64,000 nucleotides of DNA from Streptomyces thermodiastaticus (lineage in GTDB: Bacteria > Actinomycetota > Actinomycetes > Streptomycetales > Streptomycetaceae): NCBI RefSeq assembly GCF_014656135.1, contig NZ_BNBV01000005.1, positions 1 through 64,000 of the forward strand. Reading direction: 5' to 3'. Within the stretch, counting starts at the first letter, position 1; the number at the start of each line of letters is the position of its first letter. Under the pieces are notes generated by a model, which searched no databases, was not told the origin of the DNA, and saw only the letters and a list, made by a program, of their open reading frames with translations. Both the position numbers and the translations under genes were made by a program. Positions 32,212 to 47,567 of this stretch are shown piece by piece.

Positions 32212-33728
32212 GAGGCGGCTCCTCCTGAACTGTCGGAGGCGGTGCCGTCAGCCTCGGTGTCGGCTGCGGCCGCTTCGGCGTTCTGCTGGGAGGGCACGGG
32301 CGGTGCCTCCGGCTTCGGAGGCACGGTCGGCAGGGTGCCGTAACCGGGTGGTGCCTGCCAGGCCGTTGCCGGCGGGGGCGGTGGAACGTAGGGCGGTGCT
32401 GGGACGGGCGTGCCGGGCGCTGCTGTGGGCGGGGGAGGCCCAGGAAGACTCGAGGGAGCGGAAGCGAGGCCGGGCGTGGTAGGGCCCAGGTGCGGGTGGG
32501 TGCCGGGTGACGGGACTCCCGGCACCGCATAGCCGGCCGGGGCAGTGGTCGGCGATTCGGGGGCCACTGTGCTGTCGCCTTGTGCGTCCTCGTCCGTCTT
32601 CGCCGACGACGGTGCCGCCTGCGGGCTCGACGGAATCAGCGGCGGATTCTGGGCCACGCCCGGCAGACGCTGGTTGAGGATGTCGGTGACGGTTCGCAGG
32701 GCCAGTTGCTTGGGGCCTTCGAGCTCGAACTTCTCCGTGTTGTCCCCGCTCAGCAGCTGCGTCACCAGATCCAGTTGTGCCTGGATCATGCGCAGCTGGT
32801 CGTCCCGCATGGTGTTCATGACCAGTTGCGTGTCCTCGGGGTGCTGGGCGAGGTGCAACGCCCAGGCCTGGACACCGCCCTGCTGCAGATGCCACTGGTA
32901 GAACTTGATCTTCGCTGCCTCGTACTGCTGCATGGCCAGTGCGTGCTGGGCCTGCTGCGCGGCGATCTGGTACTGCCAGTTCTGCTGTTGCAGGGTGAGC
33001 TCCGCGTGTTGCCGGCCATAGGTCGTCGCCCGTTCGAACTGGAGCCGGTCCTGCTCACGAGCGCGGCGGTCCAGCTCGGCGTCGACCTCCATGCCCCGCT
33101 GCGCAGCCCGGACCTGTTCCGCCGCCGAGTGGTCGATCGCCTGGAGCCGCAGCTGGTGATCGATGTTGGCCTGGTCCCGCTTGAGACGGAGGGTCCAGCG
33201 CGCTCGCAGCCCCGCAGTGGCGCCCAGCGGTTCGAGCGACTCCAGGGCCCGCAGCAGTTCCTGCTCGGCCGCCGCGCTGTCGGAGATTGCGAACCGCCGG
33301 GACACGGGCCGGGCCGCCTGTTGCAGCGTGCCGGTGAGCAACCCTGGTACGTCCCGGTGACCACTGGCCACGAAGACGGCGGGGTCCAGCACCTGCCAGG
33401 AGAGGTCGACCTCCGCGGTGAACTCGAAGGCGTCGTTGTCGCTCGGCAGTGGGAACGTGCTCGTCCAGGTGTGCACGCCCATGTCCACCTCGTACACGGC
33501 CGTGTAGCGGTGGGAAGCGATCTCCGTGCGCGTCGGGCGGCGCGGTGGCAGGTACGCCTCGTAGCCCCCTTTGGGGGTCGAGAAGACGAGCGCGTGGTCG
33601 ATGCGGACGACGTGCTTGAGAGACAACTCGAACCGGGACAGCTGTCGCACCGTCAGCACCGGGTCGTTCAATTGCGTGTGCCGGTGTGCCGGCTGCTCCC
33701 ATTCAGGCGGGCGACGGAAGGGTGGCAT
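32208..33728 (-). CDS. SPFH/band-7-like coiled-coil protein with Pro-rich tail
   Basis: 506 residues, ATG at 33728. Residues about 30-200 have an SPFH-like pattern: a beta strand set (KHVVRIDHALVFSTPKGG), FPLPSDNDAFEFTAEVDLSWQVLDPAVFV, then RRFAISDSAAAEQELLRAL. A long Gln/Arg/Glu-rich helical region at about 200-360 looks like a coiled coil. The last 120 residues are Pro/Ala-rich and disordered. No signal peptide or clear transmembrane segment is seen. SPFH proteins build oligomeric scaffolds on membranes. It lies 14 nt after the STAND-like gene and overlaps the PycTM-like gene, so it belongs to the same functional unit. Family call moderate. Confidence 0.6.
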   Translation of the reverse strand: MPPFRRPPEWEQPAHRHTQLNDPVLTVRQLSRFELSLKHVVRIDHALVFSTPKGGYEAYLPPRRPTRTEIASHRYTAVYEVDMGVHTWTSTFPLPSDNDAFEFTAEVDLSWQVLDPAVFVASGHRDVPGLLTGTLQQAARPVSRRFAISDSAAAEQELLRALESLEPLGATAGLRARWTLRLKRDQANIDHQLRLQAIDHSAAEQVRAAQRGMEVDAELDRRAREQDRLQFERATTYGRQHAELTLQQQNWQYQIAAQQAQHALAMQQYEAAKIKFYQWHLQQGGVQAWALHLAQHPEDTQLVMNTMRDDQLRMIQAQLDLVTQLLSGDNTEKFELEGPKQLALRTVTDILNQRLPGVAQNPPLIPSSPQAAPSSAKTDEDAQGDSTVAPESPTTAPAGYAVPGVPSPGTHPHLGPTTPGLASAPSSLPGPPPPTAAPGTPVPAPPYVPPPPPATAWQAPPGYGTLPTVPPKPEAPPVPSQQNAEAAAADTEADGTASDSSGGAAS

Positions 33729-33742
33729 GTCGGTGGGTCTCC

Positions 33743-35971
33743 TCAGCTGTGCGGAAGCGTGGTGAGCAGGCGGGCCGCCACCTGCGGCGGGGGCGCACCG
33801 TCCTCGCCGGGCATGGTGCGCAGCAGGTGACTCAGGCGCTGATACTCGGTGGACGAGGTGACCAGGCGCGGCAGCAGTGCGGCCAGCGCCCACTCGACGG
33901 CGGGCGAGCGGTCGGCGAGCAGCACCCAGTCCCGCAGCACGTCGAGCGCGTTCCCGGTGGTGCTCCGGTCGCCGAGCGCCCGGCGCCACAGGAGCGCCAG
34001 GCCCGCGGCGGTCTGCGCGTCCGTGGTGGCCGTCTCGGCGAACCAGGCGAGGACAGCCGGGCGGCTGCTCGGGTCGTGCTCGTCCTCCTGCTGCCGACAG
34101 GCGTGGACGAAGCCGCCCAGAGTCAGAGCACGCACCGCCGGATCGTCGTCGAGGTGCTTGAGGAGCTCGACGAGAACCGGATCGTGTGCAGGAGAGAGCA
34201 GCAGCAGTGCCACGGCGTCGAACAGCTCCGTGGCCGTCTCCCAGTCGATGTCGTCGGGGGCGTCGAGGTCCTGGTGGAGGCTACGAGCGGCCGCACGCAG
34301 CGCGGCAAGTGCCTTCTCGGGCAGCTCCGGGCCGATCAGCGCATAGGCACGGGTCGCCACCCAGCGCAGCCGCCGGTCCTCGCCGCTGGACCAGTCGTCG
34401 AGGATGCGCGGGATGTTCGGCGTGCCGATGTGATGGGCGAGGGTGAGGGCGTTGGCGGCGACGAGCCGGTGCCGGAACAGGCGCGATGTCGCCCACGGTT
34501 CGATGACCAGGGCCATCGCCGACGGCAGGTCGGTGCGGGCGAGCACGGCGGCGGTCGAGGCGGCACGGGTGCGGACCAGCGGACGGCCGTCGTCGGCGAG
34601 CCGGCCCAGCCACTTGACCAGGGCGGGTCGCGCGGACGGGTGGCTCGTCCACACCACGTCCAGCAGCACCAGGGAGGTCCGGTCGTCGAGGAACCTCGCC
34701 TTGTACTGGGTCACCGGACCCCATTCGGTGTGTTCGTCCGCCGCGAACCCTTCCGCCCTGGCCAGCTGCAGCCGCTTGCCGATGTGCGTGCCGAAGACGG
34801 GGACCTCCGGAGGATGGTCGGGGTGCTCCACGGCGAGCAGGTACCGGTAGAGCAGGTCGCTGAGTTCGGCGGTGAGGGCGTACGGTCCTCCGTCGAACGC
34901 GGCGAGCGCCACGAGGAACGCCTTGTCACGGAGGTGGATGGTGCGTTCGTCCCCCTCGAACCACTCCTGGACCTGGTTCTCCAGCGACAGCCGGGAGAAC
35001 GCGGCGATCGCCTCCTCGGCGACCTCGGCGGCCGAGTACCGCCCGAGCAGGCGGGCGAAGTCCGCGATCTCGCGCGGCTGGTGGCTGTGGCCGAGGAAGT
35101 CGGCGACGGCCGGGTGGTCCATGAGCTCGGCCGCCCTCGCCGGTGGCACGAGGGTGCGCAGATGTGCGGCGAGAATCTCCGCCCCGGCCGGCGGCTGCCA
35201 GGCGACGGAGGGGACGTCCTCCAGCACGGCGTCGGGGCCGGCGGTGATCACCAGGTACGCATCCCGCTCCGCGAGCCGGTCGCGGGCTGCCAGCACATGG
35301 GATTCGCGCAGGGGACTGCCGCGCCGGGTGGTCAGGTCGCCCAGCACGTACCCGCGGACCCGTCCCTCCTCCCGGGCGGCAAGCTGGTCGGCAAGGGTCC
35401 CCGGAGCGGTGTCCCGGTCCAGGATGTGCACGGGGGTGGCGCCGAGCCGGTGCAGCAGGACGAGGGCGGCGGTCCGGCGGCCGGTGAAGCGGGCACCAGT
35501 CAGGACGAGCACGCGGTCGCGGCGGAGCGTCTGCAGCAGCTCCTCGACGGTGTCCGCTGCGGCGACGAACGACGCGTCCAGCTGCTGGAGCCGGTGCGGG
35601 GGCACCTCGCCGGAGGCCAACGAGGGCGTGGAAAGGCCGGTGAGCGTCCATTGGTGCACCTCGGTCTTTCCACCCAGGAAGACGTCACCGCTGATCTGGT
35701 TCCCCGCGATGTTGTTCTGGTCGCCCCGGACCGTGCCGCCGCCGAACTGAGCACGGGCACCGATGTTCATGGTCCGCGGGCTGTGGTCGATCAGGTCACG
35801 CCGTGCGGCCCAGGCGTCTTGCGGCTTGTCGGACTCCTCGGTCTGTTCGGCGGCTGCGGCCTGTCCCGGCTGCATGCCGCTCGGGGGCTGCTGGGACAGG
35901 GGCGGGCTGCCCGCAGGCTGCTTGGGCGGAGCGGCCGCGGCACCGGACTTCTGGGTCTTCTGCTCGTTCAC
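33743..35971 (-). CDS. STAND/P-loop-like repeat protein with N-terminal amyloid-like motif
   Basis: 742 residues from GTG 35971. Residues 1-65 are low complexity. Residues 77-101 carry a Gly/Asn motif (GGGTVRGDQNNIAGNQISG) also found at the C-terminus of the neighbouring cyclase-like protein. Next comes a P-loop-like stretch, VLVLTGARFTGRRTA (155-168), lacking the usual Lys, then a VRGYVLGDLT strand and an AYLVITAG strand as in STAND NTPases. The C-terminal 350 residues are helical repeats (HEAT/TPR-like; VRTRAASTAAVLA, LRWVATRAYALIG). Such layouts belong to sensor proteins that oligomerise on a trigger. The degenerate Walker A suggests binding without hydrolysis or a scaffold. It starts 11 nt after the cyclase gene. 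Confidence 0.6.
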   Translation of the reverse strand: MNEQKTQKSGAAAAPPKQPAGSPPLSQQPPSGMQPGQAAAAEQTEESDKPQDAWAARRDLIDHSPRTMNIGARAQFGGGTVRGDQNNIAGNQISGDVFLGGKTEVHQWTLTGLSTPSLASGEVPPHRLQQLDASFVAAADTVEELLQTLRRDRVLVLTGARFTGRRTAALVLLHRLGATPVHILDRDTAPGTLADQLAAREEGRVRGYVLGDLTTRRGSPLRESHVLAARDRLAERDAYLVITAGPDAVLEDVPSVAWQPPAGAEILAAHLRTLVPPARAAELMDHPAVADFLGHSHQPREIADFARLLGRYSAAEVAEEAIAAFSRLSLENQVQEWFEGDERTIHLRDKAFLVALAAFDGGPYALTAELSDLLYRYLLAVEHPDHPPEVPVFGTHIGKRLQLARAEGFAADEHTEWGPVTQYKARFLDDRTSLVLLDVVWTSHPSARPALVKWLGRLADDGRPLVRTRAASTAAVLARTDLPSAMALVIEPWATSRLFRHRLVAANALTLAHHIGTPNIPRILDDWSSGEDRRLRWVATRAYALIGPELPEKALAALRAAARSLHQDLDAPDDIDWETATELFDAVALLLLSPAHDPVLVELLKHLDDDPAVRALTLGGFVHACRQQEDEHDPSSRPAVLAWFAETATTDAQTAAGLALLWRRALGDRSTTGNALDVLRDWVLLADRSPAVEWALAALLPRLVTSSTEYQRLSHLLRTMPGEDGAPPPQVAARLLTTLPHS
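35669..35743 (-). other. Amyloid-signalling-like motif, N-terminal region of the STAND-like protein
   Basis: Codons for residues 77-101. The pattern GGGTVxGxQNNIxGNxISGxxxLGG is shared with the cyclase C-terminus. Two pseudo-repeats (GTVxGxQNN and NxISGxxxLGG) resemble the HET-s/BASS type of beta-arch prion-like motif, which in fungi and actinomycetes links a sensor to an effector encoded next door. Confidence 0.6.
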
Positions 35972-35982
35972 CCGGCTTCACC

Positions 35983-36816
35983 TCACCGCCCGGACCTGTC
36001 CGAGCCGCCCAGGTGGAAGCCGCCGCTGATCCGGTTGCCGGAGATGTTGTTCTGGGTGCCGTGGACCGTGCCGCCGCCGATGGTGACGGCACCGTTGAAG
36101 GACGGGCCCGAGGCCGCGGCTCCCCCGGGTGCCTGCTGTGCCGGACGGTGCTCCGCCGGCGCGGACGGCTGCTGCGGCGCCGGGCGGGCCCCCGAACCGC
36201 CCGGCGCCTGCTCTTCCCCCGGCCCGGAGGGCTGGGCCGTCCCCTTGGGCGCGGGGCCGTACAGCCAGGCGGTGAGCGGGCCGTTCTTGCTCTCCGCCGT
36301 CACCCGGTGGAACTCCTCGGCCGGGATGCCGGGATGGTTGTGCCTGACGACGCCGGCGTACACGGCGTCGGAGACGCACAGGGCCAAGTCCTCGGCACGT
36401 TCGCGCAACGCCTGGCGCAGTACGTCGGCGTCCAGCAGCCGGCAGGCCTCGTTGAGGTCGGAGCCGACCCAGCCGCCCTGGTCGTCGACGGCGACGTAAC
36501 CGCTGGCGACGACCCCGCGCAGGCGCATCTGCGCCGCGCGCGATGCCATGCGGTTGACCGTCCGCAGTTGTGCGGGCACGTCGGTGAGCAGGGTGCGCAG
36601 CAGTGTGGTGACCGGGGCACTCGCGTCGATGAGCTCCATCACCGAGTCGCCACGGTCGGCCCGCAGCCGCTGCGTCTGGTCGATGCCCGCGTGCTGCAGC
36701 GCGCGGTCGGTGATGTCGTAGAGCATGCGGCGCAGGTAGGACTGTTCCACGTCGTCCCGGTCGCTGAACCTCTCGATGTCCAGCAGCAGGATCGTGCGGC
36801 TCACGGGGTCGGTCAT
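35983..36816 (-). CDS. Class III nucleotidyl-cyclase-like protein with C-terminal amyloid-like motif
   Basis: 277 residues, ATG preceded by GAAAGG. The catalytic pattern of class III cyclases is visible: LLLDIERFS (Asp13, first metal ligand), RADRGDSVM (Asp57, second metal ligand) and GSDLNEACRLLDA (Asn122 and Arg126, spaced NxxxR, the transition-state pair). It should therefore be able to form a cyclic nucleotide; which base is unknown. After residue 190 a Pro/Ala/Gly-rich linker leads to the motif at 247-271, GGGTVHGTQNNISGNRISG, nearly identical to the one in the next gene's product. The STAND-like gene follows 11 nt downstream. I infer that motif templating couples sensor and cyclase. Confidence 0.72.
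   Translation of the reverse strand: MTDPVSRTILLLDIERFSDRDDVEQSYLRRMLYDITDRALQHAGIDQTQRLRADRGDSVMELIDASAPVTTLLRTLLTDVPAQLRTVNRMASRAAQMRLRGVVASGYVAVDDQGGWVGSDLNEACRLLDADVLRQALRERAEDLALCVSDAVYAGVVRHNHPGIPAEEFHRVTAESKNGPLTAWLYGPAPKGTAQPSGPGEEQAPGGSGARPAPQQPSAPAEHRPAQQAPGGAAASGPSFNGAVTIGGGTVHGTQNNISGNRISGGFHLGGSDRSGR
36004..36078 (-). other. Amyloid-signalling-like motif, C-terminus of the cyclase-like protein
   Basis: Codons for residues 247-271, six residues from the protein end. It matches the STAND-like N-terminal motif at 19 of 25 positions, and most differences are conservative. Position at an effector C-terminus is the usual arrangement for paired amyloid signalling motifs. Confidence 0.6.
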
Positions 36817-36989
36817 GGTCGCCTTTCGGACGCGGTGGATACCGGACAGCAGAGTGCTGGCCGGGCGCCGCGGGCGGTGAGGGCAGATGCCTCACTCCGA
36901 CTGTGACCGTGTGCACAGAAGGGCCGCTGCGCACGGCGTGACCGGGGCGGCGACCCGACCGCCCCGGGGTGTGCGGTGCGCGATACGGG

Positions 36990-37742
36990 TCAGGAGTCGC
37001 CGGGCCGCGCCTGCGGCGGCAGATGCGGAACGGGGGTCGTCCCGGCGATGCGGCGCAGGACGTCAGGGCGCCGGATGAGCAGCGCGCGGCGGCCGGTCGT
37101 CACGGCCTCCTTGTCCCGCAGTTCCTTCAGCAGCCGCTGCACCATCTCCCGTGAGGCGCCGACCGAGCCCGCCAGTTCCTGCTTGCTGAGCGGTATCGCC
37201 AGCTCGATGCCCTCCGGGGTGCGCCTGCCGTGGGTGCGGGCGAGGTCGAGCAGGAGGACGGCCAGTCGCTCACGGACGTTCATCGCGGCGAACTCCAGCC
37301 GGCGCCGGTCCGCGGTCCGGGTGCGATCGGCCGTGAGGCTCAGCAGGGCGAAGGAGACGGCGGGGGACCGGTGCAGAAACTCCCGGAAACGCGTGCACTC
37401 CACCGCGACCGCACGCACCGCTTCCAGCGCGGTGACCGTGGCGGAGCGGGGCCGGCCGGTCAGTGCGGCCGACTCGCCGATGATGTCACCGGGGCCGCGC
37501 AGTGCCAGCAGTGCCTCGTAGCCGTTGGCGGCCGAGGCGGTCACCTTGGTCCAGCCGTCGACGAGGACGAGGACATGAGAGGAGGGTTCGCTCTTGTGAA
37601 GGATGACCGTCCGCGGCGCGAAGGACAGGGTGGTGCCGATGGCCAGCAGGGCGGAGCGGTCCTCGCTCTCCAGCCGGGCCAGGAACGGCACGAGGTCGTC
37701 CAGGCCGCTGTCGTCCGGTGGATGCGCCCCACCTCTTGTCAT
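36990..37742 (-). CDS. CRP/FNR-family transcriptional regulator
   Basis: 250 residues from the ATG at 37742, chosen because AGGAGG lies five bases upstream. The N-terminal cyclic-nucleotide-binding domain ends in a phosphate-binding-cassette-like stretch, GPGDIIGESAALTGRPRSATV, with Glu90 and Arg99 at the positions that contact cyclic nucleotide in CRP. A long dimer helix follows, and then the C-terminal winged HTH (PLSKQELAGSVGASREMVQRLLKELRDKEAV). No FNR-type Cys cluster is seen. It lies 173 nt upstream of the cyclase-like gene on the same strand and may sense its product or control the cluster. Divergent from rpsL. Confidence 0.85.
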   Translation of the reverse strand: MTRGGAHPPDDSGLDDLVPFLARLESEDRSALLAIGTTLSFAPRTVILHKSEPSSHVLVLVDGWTKVTASAANGYEALLALRGPGDIIGESAALTGRPRSATVTALEAVRAVAVECTRFREFLHRSPAVSFALLSLTADRTRTADRRRLEFAAMNVRERLAVLLLDLARTHGRRTPEGIELAIPLSKQELAGSVGASREMVQRLLKELRDKEAVTTGRRALLIRRPDVLRRIAGTTPVPHLPPQARPGDS

Positions 37743-37906
37743 GCCCACCTCCTGCACAATGCGGCGGACGCATCAACGTACTGAAGTGGCAAGCCGGCCG
37801 GGCGGGAACAGGCGTCATTCAGCCATCCGTGGGACCCTGGACAAGTCGGGATGAATCGAGGGACGCTGAGTGGGCTATCCGGCCTGGAGGGGCAGACCCA
37901 TTTGTT

Positions 37907-37935
37907 TTGACCACAGCGAATGAGGTAGGTACGCT
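37907..37935 (+). promoter_or_regulatory. str operon promoter (rpsL)
   Basis: TTGACC (37907-37912) and TACGCT (37930-37935) are spaced by exactly 17 nt, an excellent housekeeping-sigma promoter. It gives a leader of about 190 nt before rpsL, which contains the shared hairpin at 38056-38080. Confidence 0.75.
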
Positions 37936-38055
37936 CAGACCTTGTGCCTGGGGTGTGCCCTGGCTCCCGTGCGTGCCTGAAACCGCCGGAGAGCCTGTAT
38001 CGGCCACCGCAATCTGCGCCTTCTTTCTGCCTAGCGGCGGGAGTTCAGCGGGATT

Positions 38056-38080
38056 CGACACACCCGACCGCGTGGGTCGG
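38056..38080 (+). promoter_or_regulatory. Leader hairpin shared with the S10 operon
   Basis: CGACACACCCGACCGCGTGG followed by GTCGG folds through CCCGACC/GGGTCGG around a GCGT loop. The same 25 nt, with one change, lies at 50636-50660 in the rpsJ leader. A GTTCCAG follows both copies. Likely a common RNA element of ribosomal-protein leaders. Confidence 0.6.
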
Positions 38081-38130
38081 CGAAGTTCCAGGTTAGCTGT
38101 ACCCATCGGCACACAGAAACCGGAGAAGTA

Positions 38131-38502
38131 GTGCCTACGATCCAGCAGCTGGTCCGGAAGGGCCGGCAGGACAAGGTCGAGAAGAACAAGACGCCCGCAC
38201 TCGAGGGTTCCCCTCAGCGCCGGGGCGTCTGCACGCGTGTGTTCACGACCACCCCGAAGAAGCCGAACTCGGCCCTCCGCAAGGTCGCGCGTGTGCGTCT
38301 GACCAGCGGTATCGAGGTCACGGCCTACATTCCGGGTGAGGGACACAACCTGCAGGAGCACTCCATCGTGCTCGTGCGCGGCGGCCGTGTGAAGGACCTG
38401 CCGGGTGTTCGCTACAAGATCATCCGTGGCTCGCTCGACACCCAGGGTGTCAAGAACCGCAAGCAGGCTCGCAGCCGTTACGGCGCCAAGAAGGAGAAGT
38501 AA
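38131..38502 (+). CDS. rpsL: 30S ribosomal protein S12
   Basis: 123 residues from GTG 38131. S12 lines the decoding centre. [12 protein letters not shown] and [11 protein letters not shown] contain Lys43 and Lys88 in their wild-type state; changes at these sites give streptomycin resistance and, in Streptomyces, altered antibiotic production. First gene of the str operon, followed by rpsG after 2 nt. The C-terminal Arg/Lys-rich tail is complete. Confidence 0.98.
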   Translation: MPTIQQLVRKGRQDKVEKNKTPALEGSPQRRGVCTRVFTTTPKKPNSALRKVARVRLTSGIEVTAYIPGEGHNLQEHSIVLVRGGRVKDLPGVRYKIIRGSLDTQGVKNRKQARSRYGAKKEK

Positions 38503-38504
38503 GA

Positions 38505-38975
38505 ATGCCTCGTAAGGGCCCCGCCCCGAAGCGCCCGGTGATCGTCGACCCGGTCTACGGCTCTCCTCTGGTGACCAGCCTGATCAACAAGGTGCTGCTG
38601 AACGGCAAGCGCTCCACCGCCGAGCGCATTGTCTACGGCGCCATGGAGGGCCTGCGCGAGAAGACCGGCAACGACCCGGTCGTCACGCTCAAGCGCGCGC
38701 TGGAGAACATCAAGCCGACCCTCGAGGTCAAGTCCCGCCGTGTCGGTGGCGCCACCTACCAGGTGCCGGTCGAGGTCAAGCCCGGCCGTGCCAACACGCT
38801 GGCCCTGCGCTGGCTGGTCGGCTACGCCCGCGCTCGTCGTGAGAAGACCATGACCGAGCGTCTGCTCAACGAGCTCCTCGACGCGTCCAACGGCCTCGGT
38901 GCCGCTGTGAAGAAGCGCGAGGACACCCACAAGATGGCCGAGTCCAACAAGGCCTTCGCGCACTACCGCTGGTAG
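38505..38975 (+). CDS. rpsG: 30S ribosomal protein S7
   Basis: 156 residues. It starts [12 protein letters not shown] and has the 16S-head-binding core [32 protein letters not shown] and [19 protein letters not shown]-like helices, so it is full length. S7 nucleates assembly of the 30S head and is the usual autogenous regulator of str operons. Its start is 2 nt beyond the rpsL stop, suggesting coupling. Confidence 0.98.
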   Translation: MPRKGPAPKRPVIVDPVYGSPLVTSLINKVLLNGKRSTAERIVYGAMEGLREKTGNDPVVTLKRALENIKPTLEVKSRRVGGATYQVPVEVKPGRANTLALRWLVGYARARREKTMTERLLNELLDASNGLGAAVKKREDTHKMAESNKAFAHYRW

Positions 38976-39014
38976 TCGCTTCCCCATCGAGAACCGAGAG
39001 AAGACTGAAGCCTT

Positions 39015-41141
<2,127 letters not shown>

Positions 41142-41184
41142 CCCACCCGGTCTCCAGCCCTTAGGCTTGACTCCGGAGCCTCGT

Positions 41185-41228
41185 GGGGCATTCCGGCCCG
41201 AACCGTGAGGAAGCGGCCGGAATGCCCC
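41185..41228 (+). terminator. Perfect 14-bp hairpin between fusA and tuf
   Basis: GGGGCATTCCGGCC (41185-41198) pairs perfectly with GGCCGGAATGCCCC (41215-41228) across a 16-nt loop. It may attenuate read-through from fusA or be part of the tuf leader. A TTGACT lies upstream at 41167, but no good -10 is seen. Confidence 0.7.
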
Positions 41229-41307
41229 GGAACTCCGGGCCATCCAGCAAAGATCACCTGGCGCCGATGAAGTAAGGCGTACAGAACCACTCCACAGGAG
41301 GACCCCA

Positions 41308-42501
<1,194 letters not shown>

Positions 42502-42541
42502 TCGCTTGACGGTCTGACCCGGTCGCTCCTGCGAGCACCTC

Positions 42542-42575
42542 AAGGGCCCGTACGACCCCGGTCGTACGGGCCCTT
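42542..42575 (+). terminator. Intrinsic terminator of the str operon
   Basis: AAGGGCCCGTACGAC (42542-42556) pairs perfectly with GTCGTACGGGCCCTT (42561-42575) around a 4-nt loop, then TTCG. 40 nt after the tuf stop. Confidence 0.92.
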
Positions 42576-42699
42576 TCGCATGCCCGCGGACAGGCCGGCG
42601 TCTCGAAACTATTCGAACCCTCCGACCCCTGGTCCCCGTGCGTCACTGCCCTCACTATTTGTCATGCCGCTGACCAAATTCGGGTGAGAGGGGTCTGCC

Positions 42700-47476
<4,777 letters not shown>

Positions 47477-47504
47477 CGGCCCCGCTCCTCGTCCCGTGCA
47501 ACGG

Positions 47505-47542
47505 CCGCGCCCCGCTCCGCAGCAGCACGGAGCGGGGCGCGG
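47505..47542. terminator. Bidirectional terminator between gdhA and the MFS exporter
   Basis: CCGCGCCCCGCTCCG (47505-47519) pairs perfectly with CGGAGCGGGGCGCGG (47528-47542) across an 8-nt loop, midway between two convergent stops. Confidence 0.88.
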
Positions 47543-47567
47543 CTGTGTGTGCGGTCCCGACGGGATG

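Noticed and set aside
41167-41195. A dedicated tuf promoter from TTGACT at 41167
   Set aside because: No acceptable -10 lies 16-19 nt downstream, and the region folds into the perfect hairpin at 41185-41228.
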